From Litoditis marina (lineage: Eukaryota > Nematoda > Chromadorea > Rhabditida > Rhabditidae): a DNA stretch of 64,000 nt. The DNA lies in the NCBI GenBank assembly GCA_964036275.1, contig OZ038439.1:17158330-17222329 (forward strand). Direction: 5' to 3'. Below the pieces are notes generated by a model. The model was not told the origin of the DNA and did not search any database. It was given only the letters and a program-made list of their open reading frames with translations. Positions 24,546 to 52,350 of this stretch are shown here, one piece after another (position 1 is the first letter of the stretch; every line of letters begins with the position of its first letter). A program made the position numbers and the translations under genes.

Positions 24546-25499
24546 GTTTGAAAAAGTCCCCAACACAAAATTCAAGTGTGACGAGCGAATGTTCATGGAA
24601 CAGTTTTTACATAAGCAAGCTTAGGGAACAGGATAGCCTCTCATAGTACATTTGCTGAACTACAGCTGATCGTACCTATCTCATATGCATCTTACACAAT
24701 ACCGTCCTTTAACAACATTTTCCAGTGAGAGAGTTGAAATCTGTTACAATTTGATAGCGTTTTAAACGCTACTCAAACTATGTACACAGTTATGTCTGCA
24801 TAAACCTGTGATACCTCATTTTCTCCCATGTTTTTCTTTCTCTCTCAATATCATTCTTTTGCTCTCTCTCTCCCTCTTCTCTCCATCTATCATCCCTCTT
24901 GTCATTTCTCACCGCCTGCCGATTTCCATACAATTTCCGTTGCTTCTGATGTGTCCTTAGATACATGCCAAGCAATTTCCAGAAATCATCACAGCGAACG
25001 ACCATGACGTTTTCCTACAACCGAATACACTCTGGAACACAAACTATGGCGACTGGAAAATACTAAGAAACATATTGTGATATTTCCGTCAAAGAGCATA
25101 GTCCTCATCAATCCTCGGAGGAATCCTACAAAAAGCAATATATCAAGATCATCACAGCGAAGTACCATGACGAGTAACCTAGCCGAAAAACTGTTCTTAT
25201 TGAAGTCGTGTAGAAAAGTATAGTCTTCCCTATTTCTACATTGAAATTCCTGCGCGGACCTCGAGAGCACACTTCTAGTCTAGCAAGATTGTTTTTGACA
25301 GAGATGAAAACCAGAAACAAACATCACATAACATTTTTCTGTTTAGCTGTGAAATCTGAAAAGTTGTACGTTGGAAACTCAAAATATATGGGTAGGTGTA
25401 AGTTATGGGAGAAGCAGATCAAAAGCTATCACTGTAGGAGTCTGCGTGCATGTGAAGCAGGGTGATTTTACAGAAAATCCATCGTCCTGTCCTATTTTT

Positions 25500-25518
25500 C
25501 ACTTATTCTTCTCTTCTC

Positions 25519-25549
<31 letters not shown>

Positions 25550-25900
25550 CTCTCTATCCCCCTCTCTCTTCATATCTTATATCTCTCTTTTTTCCGTCGC
25601 GTGCCACCCCGTTCTGTCCCATATGGTGTTCGTTTCTTCATTTTTTTCGTGTGAGATCGCGTCCGTAAACCGAGGGACGACGTGTTTACGAGCTGTTCGC
25701 CGCGCGACTCCGAAATCTTCAATCTCACTCTCTTTCTTTCTATCTCTCTTTCGATTTCTCTCTCTCTCTCTTTCTCCTATTCTTTTCATCTTTTTCTCTC
25801 GCTCTACCTCTTACTTTCTTTCCCCTCTCTGCCTTTTTATAACTCTCTCTTTGTCTTTTTCTCTCTCCCCTCCATTCCCTCAAATGAGCGAACTTGGCAA
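25500..25900. repeat. Two CT tracts around a GC-rich block
   Basis: CT-rich at about 25510-25590 and 25725-25880. Between them is a block with CGCGTCCGTAAACCGAGGG and CGCCGCGCGACTCCG. Leu-Ser repeat frames are artefacts. Confidence 0.85.
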
Positions 25901-26059
25901 CAAAAAACTGGTTCCTCAACATCCAAAAAAGCCGGAGGGCGTTTGAATCCGCAGTAAGACGTATTTGAAACATTTTTTGTTATTGAAACACGAGTGGCAA
26001 CATCATGAACGATTCCTGGATCTACTCTACCAATATTTTTGATATTCTCTCGGTATATT

Positions 26060-26225
26060 CTATATTCTCTCCCTCTTACTCTTCCTCCCCCTCCCTCTTT
26101 CTATCTTCCTCTCCCTCTCTATCTCTCTCTCTCCCTCTTTTTCTCCGTCTCCTTCTCCCTCCCTCTCCCCCTCTCTCTCTCTTTCTTCCTCTCCCTCCCT
26201 CTCTCTCTCTCCCTCTCTCCCGATC
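26060..26225. repeat. CT-rich pyrimidine tract
   Basis: Almost pure C/T over about 150 bp. Confidence 0.95.
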
Positions 26226-26809
26226 GAAAAAGAAACAGCTCCCTGTCTCTCTATTTTCTTCGCACCTGCCCCCTACTATGTCCTAATTGCTGGTCATTCA
26301 ATAGCCTATCATTCACACTGTTTTTGTTAATCCCAAAATCTAGCTAGAGTTGCTTATTGATCCATAACAACAAAATAGTATACCACTTTCGTGATAGTCA
26401 CAGAATAGATAGAAACTATGAACATAAGAGTGATCTGTCTAACTCCGGAACTTCAACTAAGTATGAGGGCATATGATAATACATTGAACAAGGCAACTAT
26501 TGCAGACAGTGCTACACTTTCGGAATTTATAACTGTTTGAGTTCAGATTTTACTACAGTGCATCACTAAAAACTGGTGAGTACAAAGTTCATCTTATTTG
26601 GTTCTATTCTATTCTGTTCTATTGGTTCGTTCATGTTCACCTCTCCTCGAACCTAACAAAACGCTTGTTTTTCGGTTGGTTTTCCCACGTGTACTATGTG
26701 TTATGAGAGAAGACAGTTGGTAGAATAGTGACATGAGTTATAGTGAACAGAAATGTTTTGGACAAACAGGTTGTTTTGGAGGTTTCGTAGAGATATATGA
26801 ATTTCAAAA
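26226..26809. other. Non-coding stretch, nothing recognised
   Basis: AT-rich; no supportable feature. Confidence 0.4.
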
Positions 26810-27500
26810 AAGAGAAAGTGAGTGAGGGAGAAAAAGAAAGAAAGGAGGGAGAGAGAGAGAGAAGCAGGGAGAAAGAGAAAGATAAAGGAAGATCAAGATA
26901 TGGAGGAGCGAGAGAAGGAGGAGAGATGGAGAACAAGAAGAGAGAAGGAGAACAGCGAGAGCAAGAGAGAGAAGGAAGGGGAGGGAGACGGGTAGAGAGA
27001 AAGAGATGAGAGAAAGAGGGAATTAGCGGGGGTGATAAATCCCTCCGTCCACCTGCCGCCCAGGTATCGTGGCCATTTCTCAGCCGATTTGATGAACGGT
27101 ATCGGGGCGCTAATTGCCATTTCCTACCACCGCGCACGCGACAACCTATGACCTCGCTTTATTCTACTATTTCATCTCTCTCTTTTTCTTATTCTGTATC
27201 TCTTATTCCTTTTATCTCTCTCTCTCTTCTTCTCTCTCTCTCTCTGTCTATCTCGATCTCTCCCTCCTTTTCACTTTTATTCTCGTCCCCCTCTGTATCT
27301 CGTGTCCATCTAGTACCTCGAACACCACATTACAATCAGAGCTGTATCTGTCATCAACGATACTTCTAGTTATTAGCGTTTTGTATCGGCACTGAGGTTT
27401 TCCCCATCTCCCCTCTGTCTGTCGTTTCAAATTCGCTCTCTCCTTTCTCTCTCTTTCTTTTTCTCTCTCTCTCTCTCTCTCTCTCTTCGTATTTCTCTCT
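26810..27500. repeat. GA tract, unique GC-rich island, CT tract
   Basis: Purine tract 26810-27015, unique block about 27016-27165, then pyrimidine tracts 27165-27290 and 27440-27510. The island carries AGGTATCGTGGCCATTTC and CGGTATCGGGGCGCTAATTG. The tracts are of opposite polarity on the two sides. Confidence 0.8.
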
Positions 27501-27644
27501 TTCTTTTTTCTCTCGTCTGCCTCAAGGCTGGGGCTCCATTCTACTCGGCGTGTGTCTCATCTTTCATTTTGTTACAAACGATCCTCTCGCGAAAAGAGCA
27601 GAACAAATGAATTCGGACGCAAATCTGACGAATGGCGCAGCGGC

Positions 27645-27915
27645 TAACAAGGCCGAAAACTTTCCTCCATGACTAACACAGATCGAAGTCTGGAGCTTGG
27701 AGTTGAAAGTTATCCCTCATCTTTAAGATGTCCAGATCCAAAGAAAGAACTTGAGTGAAAAGTTCCTACGTTCTTGTCGAAGAGTTTTTTTTGTGCTTCT
27801 TTCCTGATATCGGAAAAAGTTCGTGGTGAGGTTACACAACCTGTGAGGGCTGAGAAGATCGGAAACTTTTTGCATGACTGACCCAGATCGAAGTCTGGAG
27901 TTTGAAAAAAGTGTC
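27645..27915. repeat. Direct duplication (about 207-bp period)
   Basis: GAAAACTTTCCTCCATGACT followed by CAGATCGAAGTCTGGAG recurs as GGAAACTTTTTGCATGACTG followed by CAGATCGAAGTCTGGAG. Confidence 0.8.
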
Positions 27916-28430
27916 TTTCCGATGCCCATGCCGACGTAGTTTTAAGGATGAATGAAGAAGAAGCCGCGCTTAGGGTTGAGAATTGCGGTCGAACTGTTGC
28001 AAAACCTCTATTCATGTCATTTACAGTATGAACTTATTGTGACCGTTCTACAAAAGCATTGCTTACCAACTGCCTTCCACTAAACATTTTATCAGATAGA
28101 AACATGTGTAAACCACGGAGCGGGGTGCAGTAGCGACTCGTGTAGTTATTGTCAACTAGAGGCCGTGTACATGAATATCCCAGTGGGCTGCTTCAACTAA
28201 CGCCCTTCTTCGAATCTGCACTGTCTCTTCGCTCCTACATCACGATTATATAAAAGTCTGGCGAAACATCAATGTGGGGATCTGAGCGCGAGGATGGTTC
28301 TGCATAACTTGCAGCCTCACTCTGTTCAAGGAGCTGATCACTTTCTGTCCACTTAATTGCCAACCATCCATGCCTCAGAATAGTGTGGGTGATCACAACC
28401 TAGGCCAGTCGGCGTCGCGAATCCTCTAAC

Positions 28431-28462
28431 CTCATGAGAAACTCATATGAGTTTCTCATGAG
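28431..28462. repeat. Perfect 32-bp palindrome
   Basis: CTCATGAGAAACTCAT followed directly by ATGAGTTTCTCATGAG, with no loop. Imperfect relatives are at 53932-53966 and about 11579. Confidence 0.95.
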
Positions 28463-28532
28463 ATACAGCATGGAGCCATCAGGTGATTAGGTTTAACTCA
28501 AAGGTAACATTTCATGAGTTTCTGTATACTTT

Positions 28533-28612
28533 TAGTCACGTGAAACAATTTAAACACAACAGTACTCAGAAACGTGATCATTTTGCGTGACTATTCATTT
28601 TACTTCTAGTAT
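28533..28612 (+). repeat. Dispersed repeat C, copy 4 (shortened)
   Basis: AGTCACGTGAAACAATTTAA, ACTCAGAAACGTGA and CGTGACTATTCATTTTACTT; it lacks about 35 bp of the middle. Confidence 0.7.
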
Positions 28613-29285
28613 AACAGTGCCTGATAGTATAAAAAGTGGTGGACCGGTGGTGTCTCTCTCTCTTTTCCTCTGATCATTTGCATTTGCCGTGCATTCATTG
28701 ATTCGAAACGCAATCAAATGTCCATTTCGTTATGCTTATTATCATCATAAAACAATACTATTACAACAGTCTCCACATGAGATGCGAGTAGTTTCTCGAT
28801 CTTCGTCACGGCTTTTCTATTTTTAGATCAGTTTCTTTATATATTGGAATGTATAATATGTAATATGATGTAAACAAGAATACATCCTGTCATGAGTTTT
28901 TAAATGATACAAACATTAATATTCATAACCATCCCGTGACAACGAAGTGCTCTCACGGTTCGCCTAATGTTTTCTATCGAGAAAGAACAGTGATCTCTTA
29001 TATCACCAACACCTCGGTTTTGAAGGAAATTTGAGACCCCCATACTTTCACAAGAGAATGAGACCGGTATAAAGTGGTTTTCGAACTTTGAAAGAATCAA
29101 CTCAACCTTCTTAGTATTTATAGTTTTTTGTTATATTGAATTTTCAGTTTGTCAATATAACGTATTGTGCAGCATGCTTCTACAAATGTTTGTAAAACTA
29201 ATGAACTTTGTAAAACGTATCTGAGGGTGATAAAAATACAGGTGAAACTTCACCTTATTCTAGTGAATATATTTATAAAATTGTT

Positions 29286-29400
29286 TATTTCTATATAAAA
29301 GGTCATGAATTCCATTGCGCACCCTTCAAGGGTCCGCCCTCGCGTTGTTTGGCCACGCCCCCATTTCGGGGTCCACATCAAAGGCAGAATTCCCACGATG
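29286..29400 (+). promoter_or_regulatory. Possible TATA-type promoter
   Basis: TCTATATAAAAGG at about 29290 is followed within 50 bp by a GC-rich stretch (GGGTCCGCCCTCGCG, GGCCACGCCCCC). No transcribed gene can be shown downstream, and an AT-rich spacer makes chance TATA boxes common. Confidence 0.2.
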
Positions 29401-29919
29401 CACCACTGACCACAATGACTAATATATGTATTGATTGATTATATTTATATGTTTCCGATACATGTTTCCATATTTACTTTCTGCTTATTTTAAACCGTGT
29501 GGTGATAATTTTTGGGAGCTCAGTCAGAGAATGTTATGAGAAGTTGTGGCCCATCTGATCAAAAACATTTCATTCCCAGTTTTTCTAAACCAACAATACA
29601 TTTAGTTCAATAGCATCAGTTTTTTAATCTAAGAATTCAATAGAAATGTAAATGGTGGTATTTTGGTTTACATTTTCATCGATTTCAAGAATCGGAACAA
29701 CCATTCATCGCGCAAATTCACAATTGAACGGAATTTAAACTCTTTCCAATTTTGTATCACATTCCATATTCTTACAAATCACACCAGATTAGTATCTTCA
29801 TAATCATCTTCATCCAGTTTCTTCTTTCTTTTCCTTTCATCCTTCAACTCTCATTATGATCAAGCAGCTGATACAGTGGGCGATATACAGGGTCGTGAAC
29901 TGAAATGTCGCACCCTTAG

Positions 29920-30300
29920 AAGTTATTTTCACACGAAATGTAACCTTGCAACCATAAAGATAAGTTGTAATTTGTTAAGTAATTTATTTAACCTTGCAAC
30001 TATGAACAGAAGTTGTAATTTGTTTACTAATTCATATATTCAATACCTACAAAGGCAAGAACTTGAGATTCATATTCAAGCAACATTACTGAAGCATCTA
30101 ATAACATTTACTTGCAAACTATCATTTCAATTCTGTTCTCATATTTCGCACACTTAGTAGTTATTTTCACACAAATACTCGAATGCAACCTTGCGACTAT
30201 AAACAAAAGTTATAATTCGTTCATTCTTCTGTTTATTAAACACCTACAGAGGCAAGGACTTGAACTCTATATTCAAGCATTTTTTCATTCACTGCAACTC
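29920..30300. repeat. Tandem duplication with internal sub-repeats
   Basis: AGTTATTTTCACAC, CAACCTTGCRACYATRAA, AGTTRTAATT and ACCTACARAGGCAAGRACTT occur in the same order starting near 29920 and near 30156. The first unit holds a second internal AACCTTGCAACTATGAA copy. Confidence 0.8.
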
Positions 30301-31729
30301 TAATGGTTGCATTAATTTGCAAACTTTTCTTTTTTGTTTGTTCAATACTTCGATATATATGTCTTTCTAAATCAAAACAACAGATGTTCAGTACATGCGC
30401 ATGCGCGTGTCAGACGAACCGCAAAAACAACATAATACTTCATATAATATGGAGCTAGTAGTTAACATATCAATTTAGTACATCTATTTCGAGCTTTTAG
30501 TGTGGTCTTCAGAGCAATGCTGAGTGCGAGTCTTATCGTCTGAATTTTATCTTTTCTCACTCATAATCCACATGTCCAATAAGTGTTCCAATTTCGCTTT
30601 TTTTTTAATCTTTCTATTTTATAGTTGTTTTTCCTCTATTATCTGTCTTTTTCCACTCTGGTGCCACCTGCCGTGAAATCATGTGTTGATACGAATTGTT
30701 CTATCCGCCCAAATCCAAGCTGATTCAACACAAAAATCAGACACGACCCCATCTAATCACTGTCTCTTTTTCTGAATCCAAGAACTAAACGTTTCAAGGA
30801 TTATTTGTTACAGATTTCAGTACCTTCCCAAGGATGTTTCCTTTGCCAAAAAGTATCTAATTTATAGACTCGGTTCAGCAACAACTCAAACTTTTGATTA
30901 ACTCTTTCCAGATAAATACGGATTCCAGTAGAGAACCCAAGAATAGAAAAAAGAATAGTTACAGTCGAAATAAGTCCCATGTTTTGTTGTACTTATGTGG
31001 AAGTTGAAGATAGATTCCATGAAAATCAAACTATTGAACGAAGAGAACCAACTACAAGTCTGTAACTTGTAAATGCTGCTTTACAAAAAAACCAATTTAC
31101 AAATCAGCTATAAGCTACAACTACAGCTACCTACCTGTGAGGTGTTTTATTAGCCTGTTTTTCCTACCAATCAGTCAACATAACTGGTCGCCGTCTTCAG
31201 ATAAGAAAGTGTTTACGACCCTATTTTTTCTTACTTTGGTCCCCATTGCCGAGTCTTTTTGTTCTTTTTCTATAGCAATATAATATAATTTACGGTTAGT
31301 TTATCGAGAGTTTCTCTTTAATGTTACTTCACGTACAAACACCACGTGAACTTGTTTCTGAATTTCCTCAAACCTACCAACACTCAATCTCTACAAGTTT
31401 ATTCATCTTGCTTGTTTTGCCACGATTTTAATAGACCTATCTTACACATTCGAAATATCTTCTAAAGTTTTTGAAAGCATTACACTTCACAAAACACCTC
31501 TCGATCTCCACAAGTACATCGATCACGGTGTTTGTTCGCGGTTTGGATGAATTGCTCTTACACAGCAGAAACTTTTTTCCGCGTCGCTGGGGTTTCTGTT
31601 ATATTTTGGTGGGTTGTAAATACGCGCACAACTTCATCAATCTTCGTGTCGACAACATGGGCCCATCCGATTGACTAATCGATGCCATTTTATCAATACA
31701 CTACGTTCTCAATCATGTTCGGAGCATTA
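30301..31729. other. Non-coding stretch, nothing recognised
   Basis: No exon, repeat or RNA gene can be supported. Confidence 0.4.
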
Positions 31730-32077
31730 TTGTAGTTTGATCGGTCTAACTACAAACATTTTGCAAACTGAAGTGTAGTTTGATGTCCACACAGATCACA
31801 AGTTAACAGACTGAAATGTAGTGAGATCAAACTACAAATATTCTATGGGGGATTTCCGAAGTTGAATTGTAGGTTGATCGGTCAAACTTCAAGTTCCTCA
31901 GTATGAAAAAAGCGACCCATTCTACCTGTTTTTTTTCCTGGAGATTTTTTCTCCATAGTTTATTTAATCTTTGATTTTTCCAAACCAAGCCTATACGGAG
32001 CTCGCTGTATTTGTAGTTTGATCCCATTGCTTCTAAATCTTGTTTCGAAAAAGTGGCGTGGAAATCAAACTACAACA
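31730..32077. repeat. Cluster of family D ends
   Basis: TGTAGTTTGAT or its inverse occurs about seven times between 31732 and 32077. The last pair (32011-32077) forms a complete mini element with TTTGTAGTTTGATC and ATCAAACTACAA ends. Confidence 0.75.
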
Positions 32078-32229
32078 AATAATTGGTTATCATATTCAGG
32101 GAATTGTTCAAAAGTTTTTTCTGGCTTCCATTAAGCTCGAACAGGAATTGGAAACGTACTTTCCTCGCAATTACAATGTGCAAGTTTTTATACGGTCGTA
32201 TCATGTTACAGCAGCCTTTTCAAGATTTT

Positions 32230-33400
32230 CCCTCTCACTTCCTCTGTACTCTGCTCTCTTTCTCTGTCTCTCTCTCTATCTCTCTTCCCTTTCTCTCTCA
32301 ATCTATCTCCCTCGTTCCCTCTCTCTCTACTTGTCTTTCCTACCTTTCTATCCCTCTTACTTCTCTTTCTTTTTCTCCTTTTTCTCTATCTGTCACTCTC
32401 TCTCCTCTCTGCTTTCTCTCTCAAAGTTCGAATCCACCTCTGCCAGTGTGGGGTCCGTTTAGCCTGATTCTTTAATTGCACTCCCCTATTTCGAACAGAA
32501 ACAGTACCACAGGTAGCCAATTACCACTCTCACTGACACATTTACAATACTATCAATGAATTGCAAACTATCAAAACCATATGTTCAGCCTCTTTTGTTA
32601 TTACATTGCACCTTTTCTTAATATTTTTGCCCTGATCTTTTTACCTCTTCCTGCTTCCTCTAATCTTTCTTTCTCACTCTTCGTCTTTCTCTTTCTCTAG
32701 TTCTCTCTCTGTCTCTATCTCACTATCTGTCGCACTCTCGCTCTCTCCGTTTCCTCTATCTCTCTTCCTCCCTTCCTCTCCTTTTCTCGCTCTCTCTCTC
32801 TCTCACTTTCTCTCTCTACCAAGATCCCAATCAGTAGTAGAATGTAATCGTGCTCCCCAAATGACTCTCGATTGCGATATTTATTGTCCTCCCATCTGCT
32901 ACAGTCTCTCATGTCTCATTGGCTCCCATTTCTTATCTCTGCCAGTCTTCCACCCTCTCTTCCACACACAGTCTCCAACCGCATTCAAACATCAACTGAT
33001 TGCCTCATTGCTGCCACACACAAGAACCATGGTCTCTGGAGATTGAACTGGCACATGGAACTTCCTCTTTTGAGCCTCTCTATTTTTCTCTCTAGCTCTA
33101 TTCTCTCTCTCTGTTTCTCTTGATTCCCCTCTTCCTCCCTCGCCCTCTTTCTTTCTCTTTCCCTACGCTTCTCTCACCCCCTTCTTTTTATTATCTTTCT
33201 CTCCCCCTCCCCCCCCCCCTCTCTCTCTCTCTCTATCTCCCTCTCCCTCTATCCATTTCTCTCGTTCTTCCGCCCCCCCCCCTCTCTCTTTCTCTCTCCT
33301 CCTCTCTCTCCCTCCCTCCCTTCCTCTCTCTCTATCTCCCTCTCCCTCTATCCATTTCTCTCTTTCTTCCGCCGCAACTGTTGTTGATGTGCAAGTAATG
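32230..33400. repeat. Series of CT-rich tracts
   Basis: Pyrimidine tracts at about 32230-32440, 32650-32825 and 33060-33375. In the last, CTATCTCCCTCTCCCTCTAT with TCTTCCGCC is duplicated (near 33232 and 33331, about 99-bp period) and interspersed with poly-C runs. Confidence 0.9.
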
Positions 33401-34785
33401 CGACACTTGGTTATCGCAACCTCCACACGTTCACCGATTTATTACTCGAACATGCAACTAATCCATTCTTCTGAGATGCCGATAGTTCTAGTACCCATTG
33501 TTTGTTTATTGGTTGTTTGTCTCTTTTCAAGCTTCACGTACACTGATACGACCTTTCCACGTGATTGTACCTTCAACAGGACAGGGTTCTAGCGGAACTT
33601 AATCTTTTCGTAACTCTAAATGTTGTAAAACGGAATTTCGTCCGAATCTCATTTGTATATTTGTTGCTCCACTATACCCCTCATTTTTTATTTGTTGTTG
33701 TCTCTCTCAGTAACTCTCCATTTTGTTTATTAGTTTGTTTGTTGTTCCACAGTAATTCTCCTTTGAACCATCCCGCCACCCGCCCTATTATGAGATCTAA
33801 TACAGCGACAGTCGAACCGTCTTTGTGGGCCGATTCAGAAAAAAACCGTACCAATTACGTTGCACCCATTCTCGCCTGGGGCTATATTTCTACCTACACT
33901 TCATTTTCAGCCAGATATAAAATCCGATAGTGAAAATCACTATCCCTAGAATATTGTTAAAACTGATAGTTCTCTTACCGATCCTTTTCCTATCACCTTT
34001 CTAGCTTGTGATGTTCTAGAACTTCCTTCTACCTCAAATTGCTGCAAAGTTTTGGTTTTCAACTTTTTTCTTCCAGTTTACCACTACTTTCACAAGAGAA
34101 GCAAGTCAACTATTTCCAATCTAGTTGCGCCCAATAATCCTGTACTGATTTCCTGAAGTTTGTACTTTTCGTCTCACTCTACTCTCTAGATTCTCTAGAA
34201 CCATTTTCATATTCCGCGTAGTTTGTAGTATGATTTTTGAACCGGGAATTGGTCCTTAAAGTTTGTACATTTCCACTTTACTATCTCTGGAACCATTGTC
34301 GTATGCAAATTTCCGTTTTCGTCCGGGTCAGAGTTGATTGCGACTGCTTCTATTGCATTAGAGAGCCATTGCGCGTAGTCCCTAGTAGACTAACTAGTGA
34401 AACCCAACCCGAATTCCTAGACTTCTTTAACCGTATTACTACGTTGTTTACTAACTTGAGAAATGAGGAATGAACCACTTTAACATTCTGGTGAAAATAT
34501 TTGACCGATAGATGTCAAAGCTTCATAACCATTCTGGGGGATTACAATTTGGTACAACCAAACTAACTGCTTTTGTTTGCTTTTCAATGTGTTTGCATTG
34601 TAAAAATAAGTTTTATTCCTCATGCTTTGAACTCATCCAATATATCTTTTCATCTTTGTTCTCGAAGTGTATATAAACATGAAACTTCTCTACATCCTGT
34701 TCTTTGCTAATTTCCGTATTCAAAACCGTTTTGTTCATTCTCTTCCGTTTTAATCCTGAAATATTTCCTCTTCCATCAATACCGT
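33401..34785. other. Sequence upstream of the kinesin gene
   Basis: No exon with domain support. The 78-codon frame at 34237-34473 shows Cys-x-Cys-x2-Cys but no splice-compatible link to the kinesin start, so I leave it out. Promoter or outron sequence for the kinesin is expected here. Confidence 0.4.
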
Positions 34786-34802
34786 ATTGCAGGTCGTTGT
34801 CA
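34786..34802 (+). other. Splice acceptor 10 bases before the kinesin start codon
   Basis: GTATTGCAG is followed by GTCGTTGTCA and then ATG at 34803. Compatible with a spliced-leader site or with a 5' UTR intron. Confidence 0.55.
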
Positions 34803-52026
<17,224 letters not shown>

Positions 52027-52055
52027 AAAATGCCTTCGGTTTTTATCGATTGAAT

Positions 52056-52061
52056 TTTATT
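52056..52061 (-). terminator. Possible poly(A) signal of the cyclophilin gene
   Basis: AATAAA on the minus strand about 290 bases after the cyclophilin stop. If used, its 3' UTR would overlap that of the kinesin. No closer AATAAA was seen. Confidence 0.3.
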
Positions 52062-52088
52062 GATTATGTGCAGATTTTTCAGATATAG

Positions 52089-52094
52089 AATAAA
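52089..52094 (+). terminator. Poly(A) signal of the kinesin gene
   Basis: AATAAA 62 bases after the kinesin stop codon, the first such hexamer downstream. Confidence 0.6.
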
Positions 52095-52350
52095 TTTTAT
52101 GTATATGCTGTTCTGTAAGAGAGTTCGATGAATAGTGGTAGTACACAATTACGAACGAGAAAAAAATGTATTTCATCAAACAAGAAACCAAAATTAACCG
52201 TTCAGAGAAGGTATGCTTCAGACTTTTCTGAAATAACTGGTTGATGGACTTTTCCCTAAAACAACTCTCCAGCAAACTCTCAAAACATGATTTCTCCTCG
52301 TTTTCATTGTTTAGATTGTAGACATATAGAAAAGACGAAGAAAGTAATAT

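Noticed and set aside
27710..28015. 101-codon minus-strand frame
   Set aside because: It lies over a direct duplication, resembles no known family, and has no splice or context support.
34237..34473. 78-codon frame upstream of the kinesin start, considered as an N-terminal exon
   Set aside because: No donor in phase with the ATG-containing exon, and the 10-base leader before ATG 34803 already explains the start.
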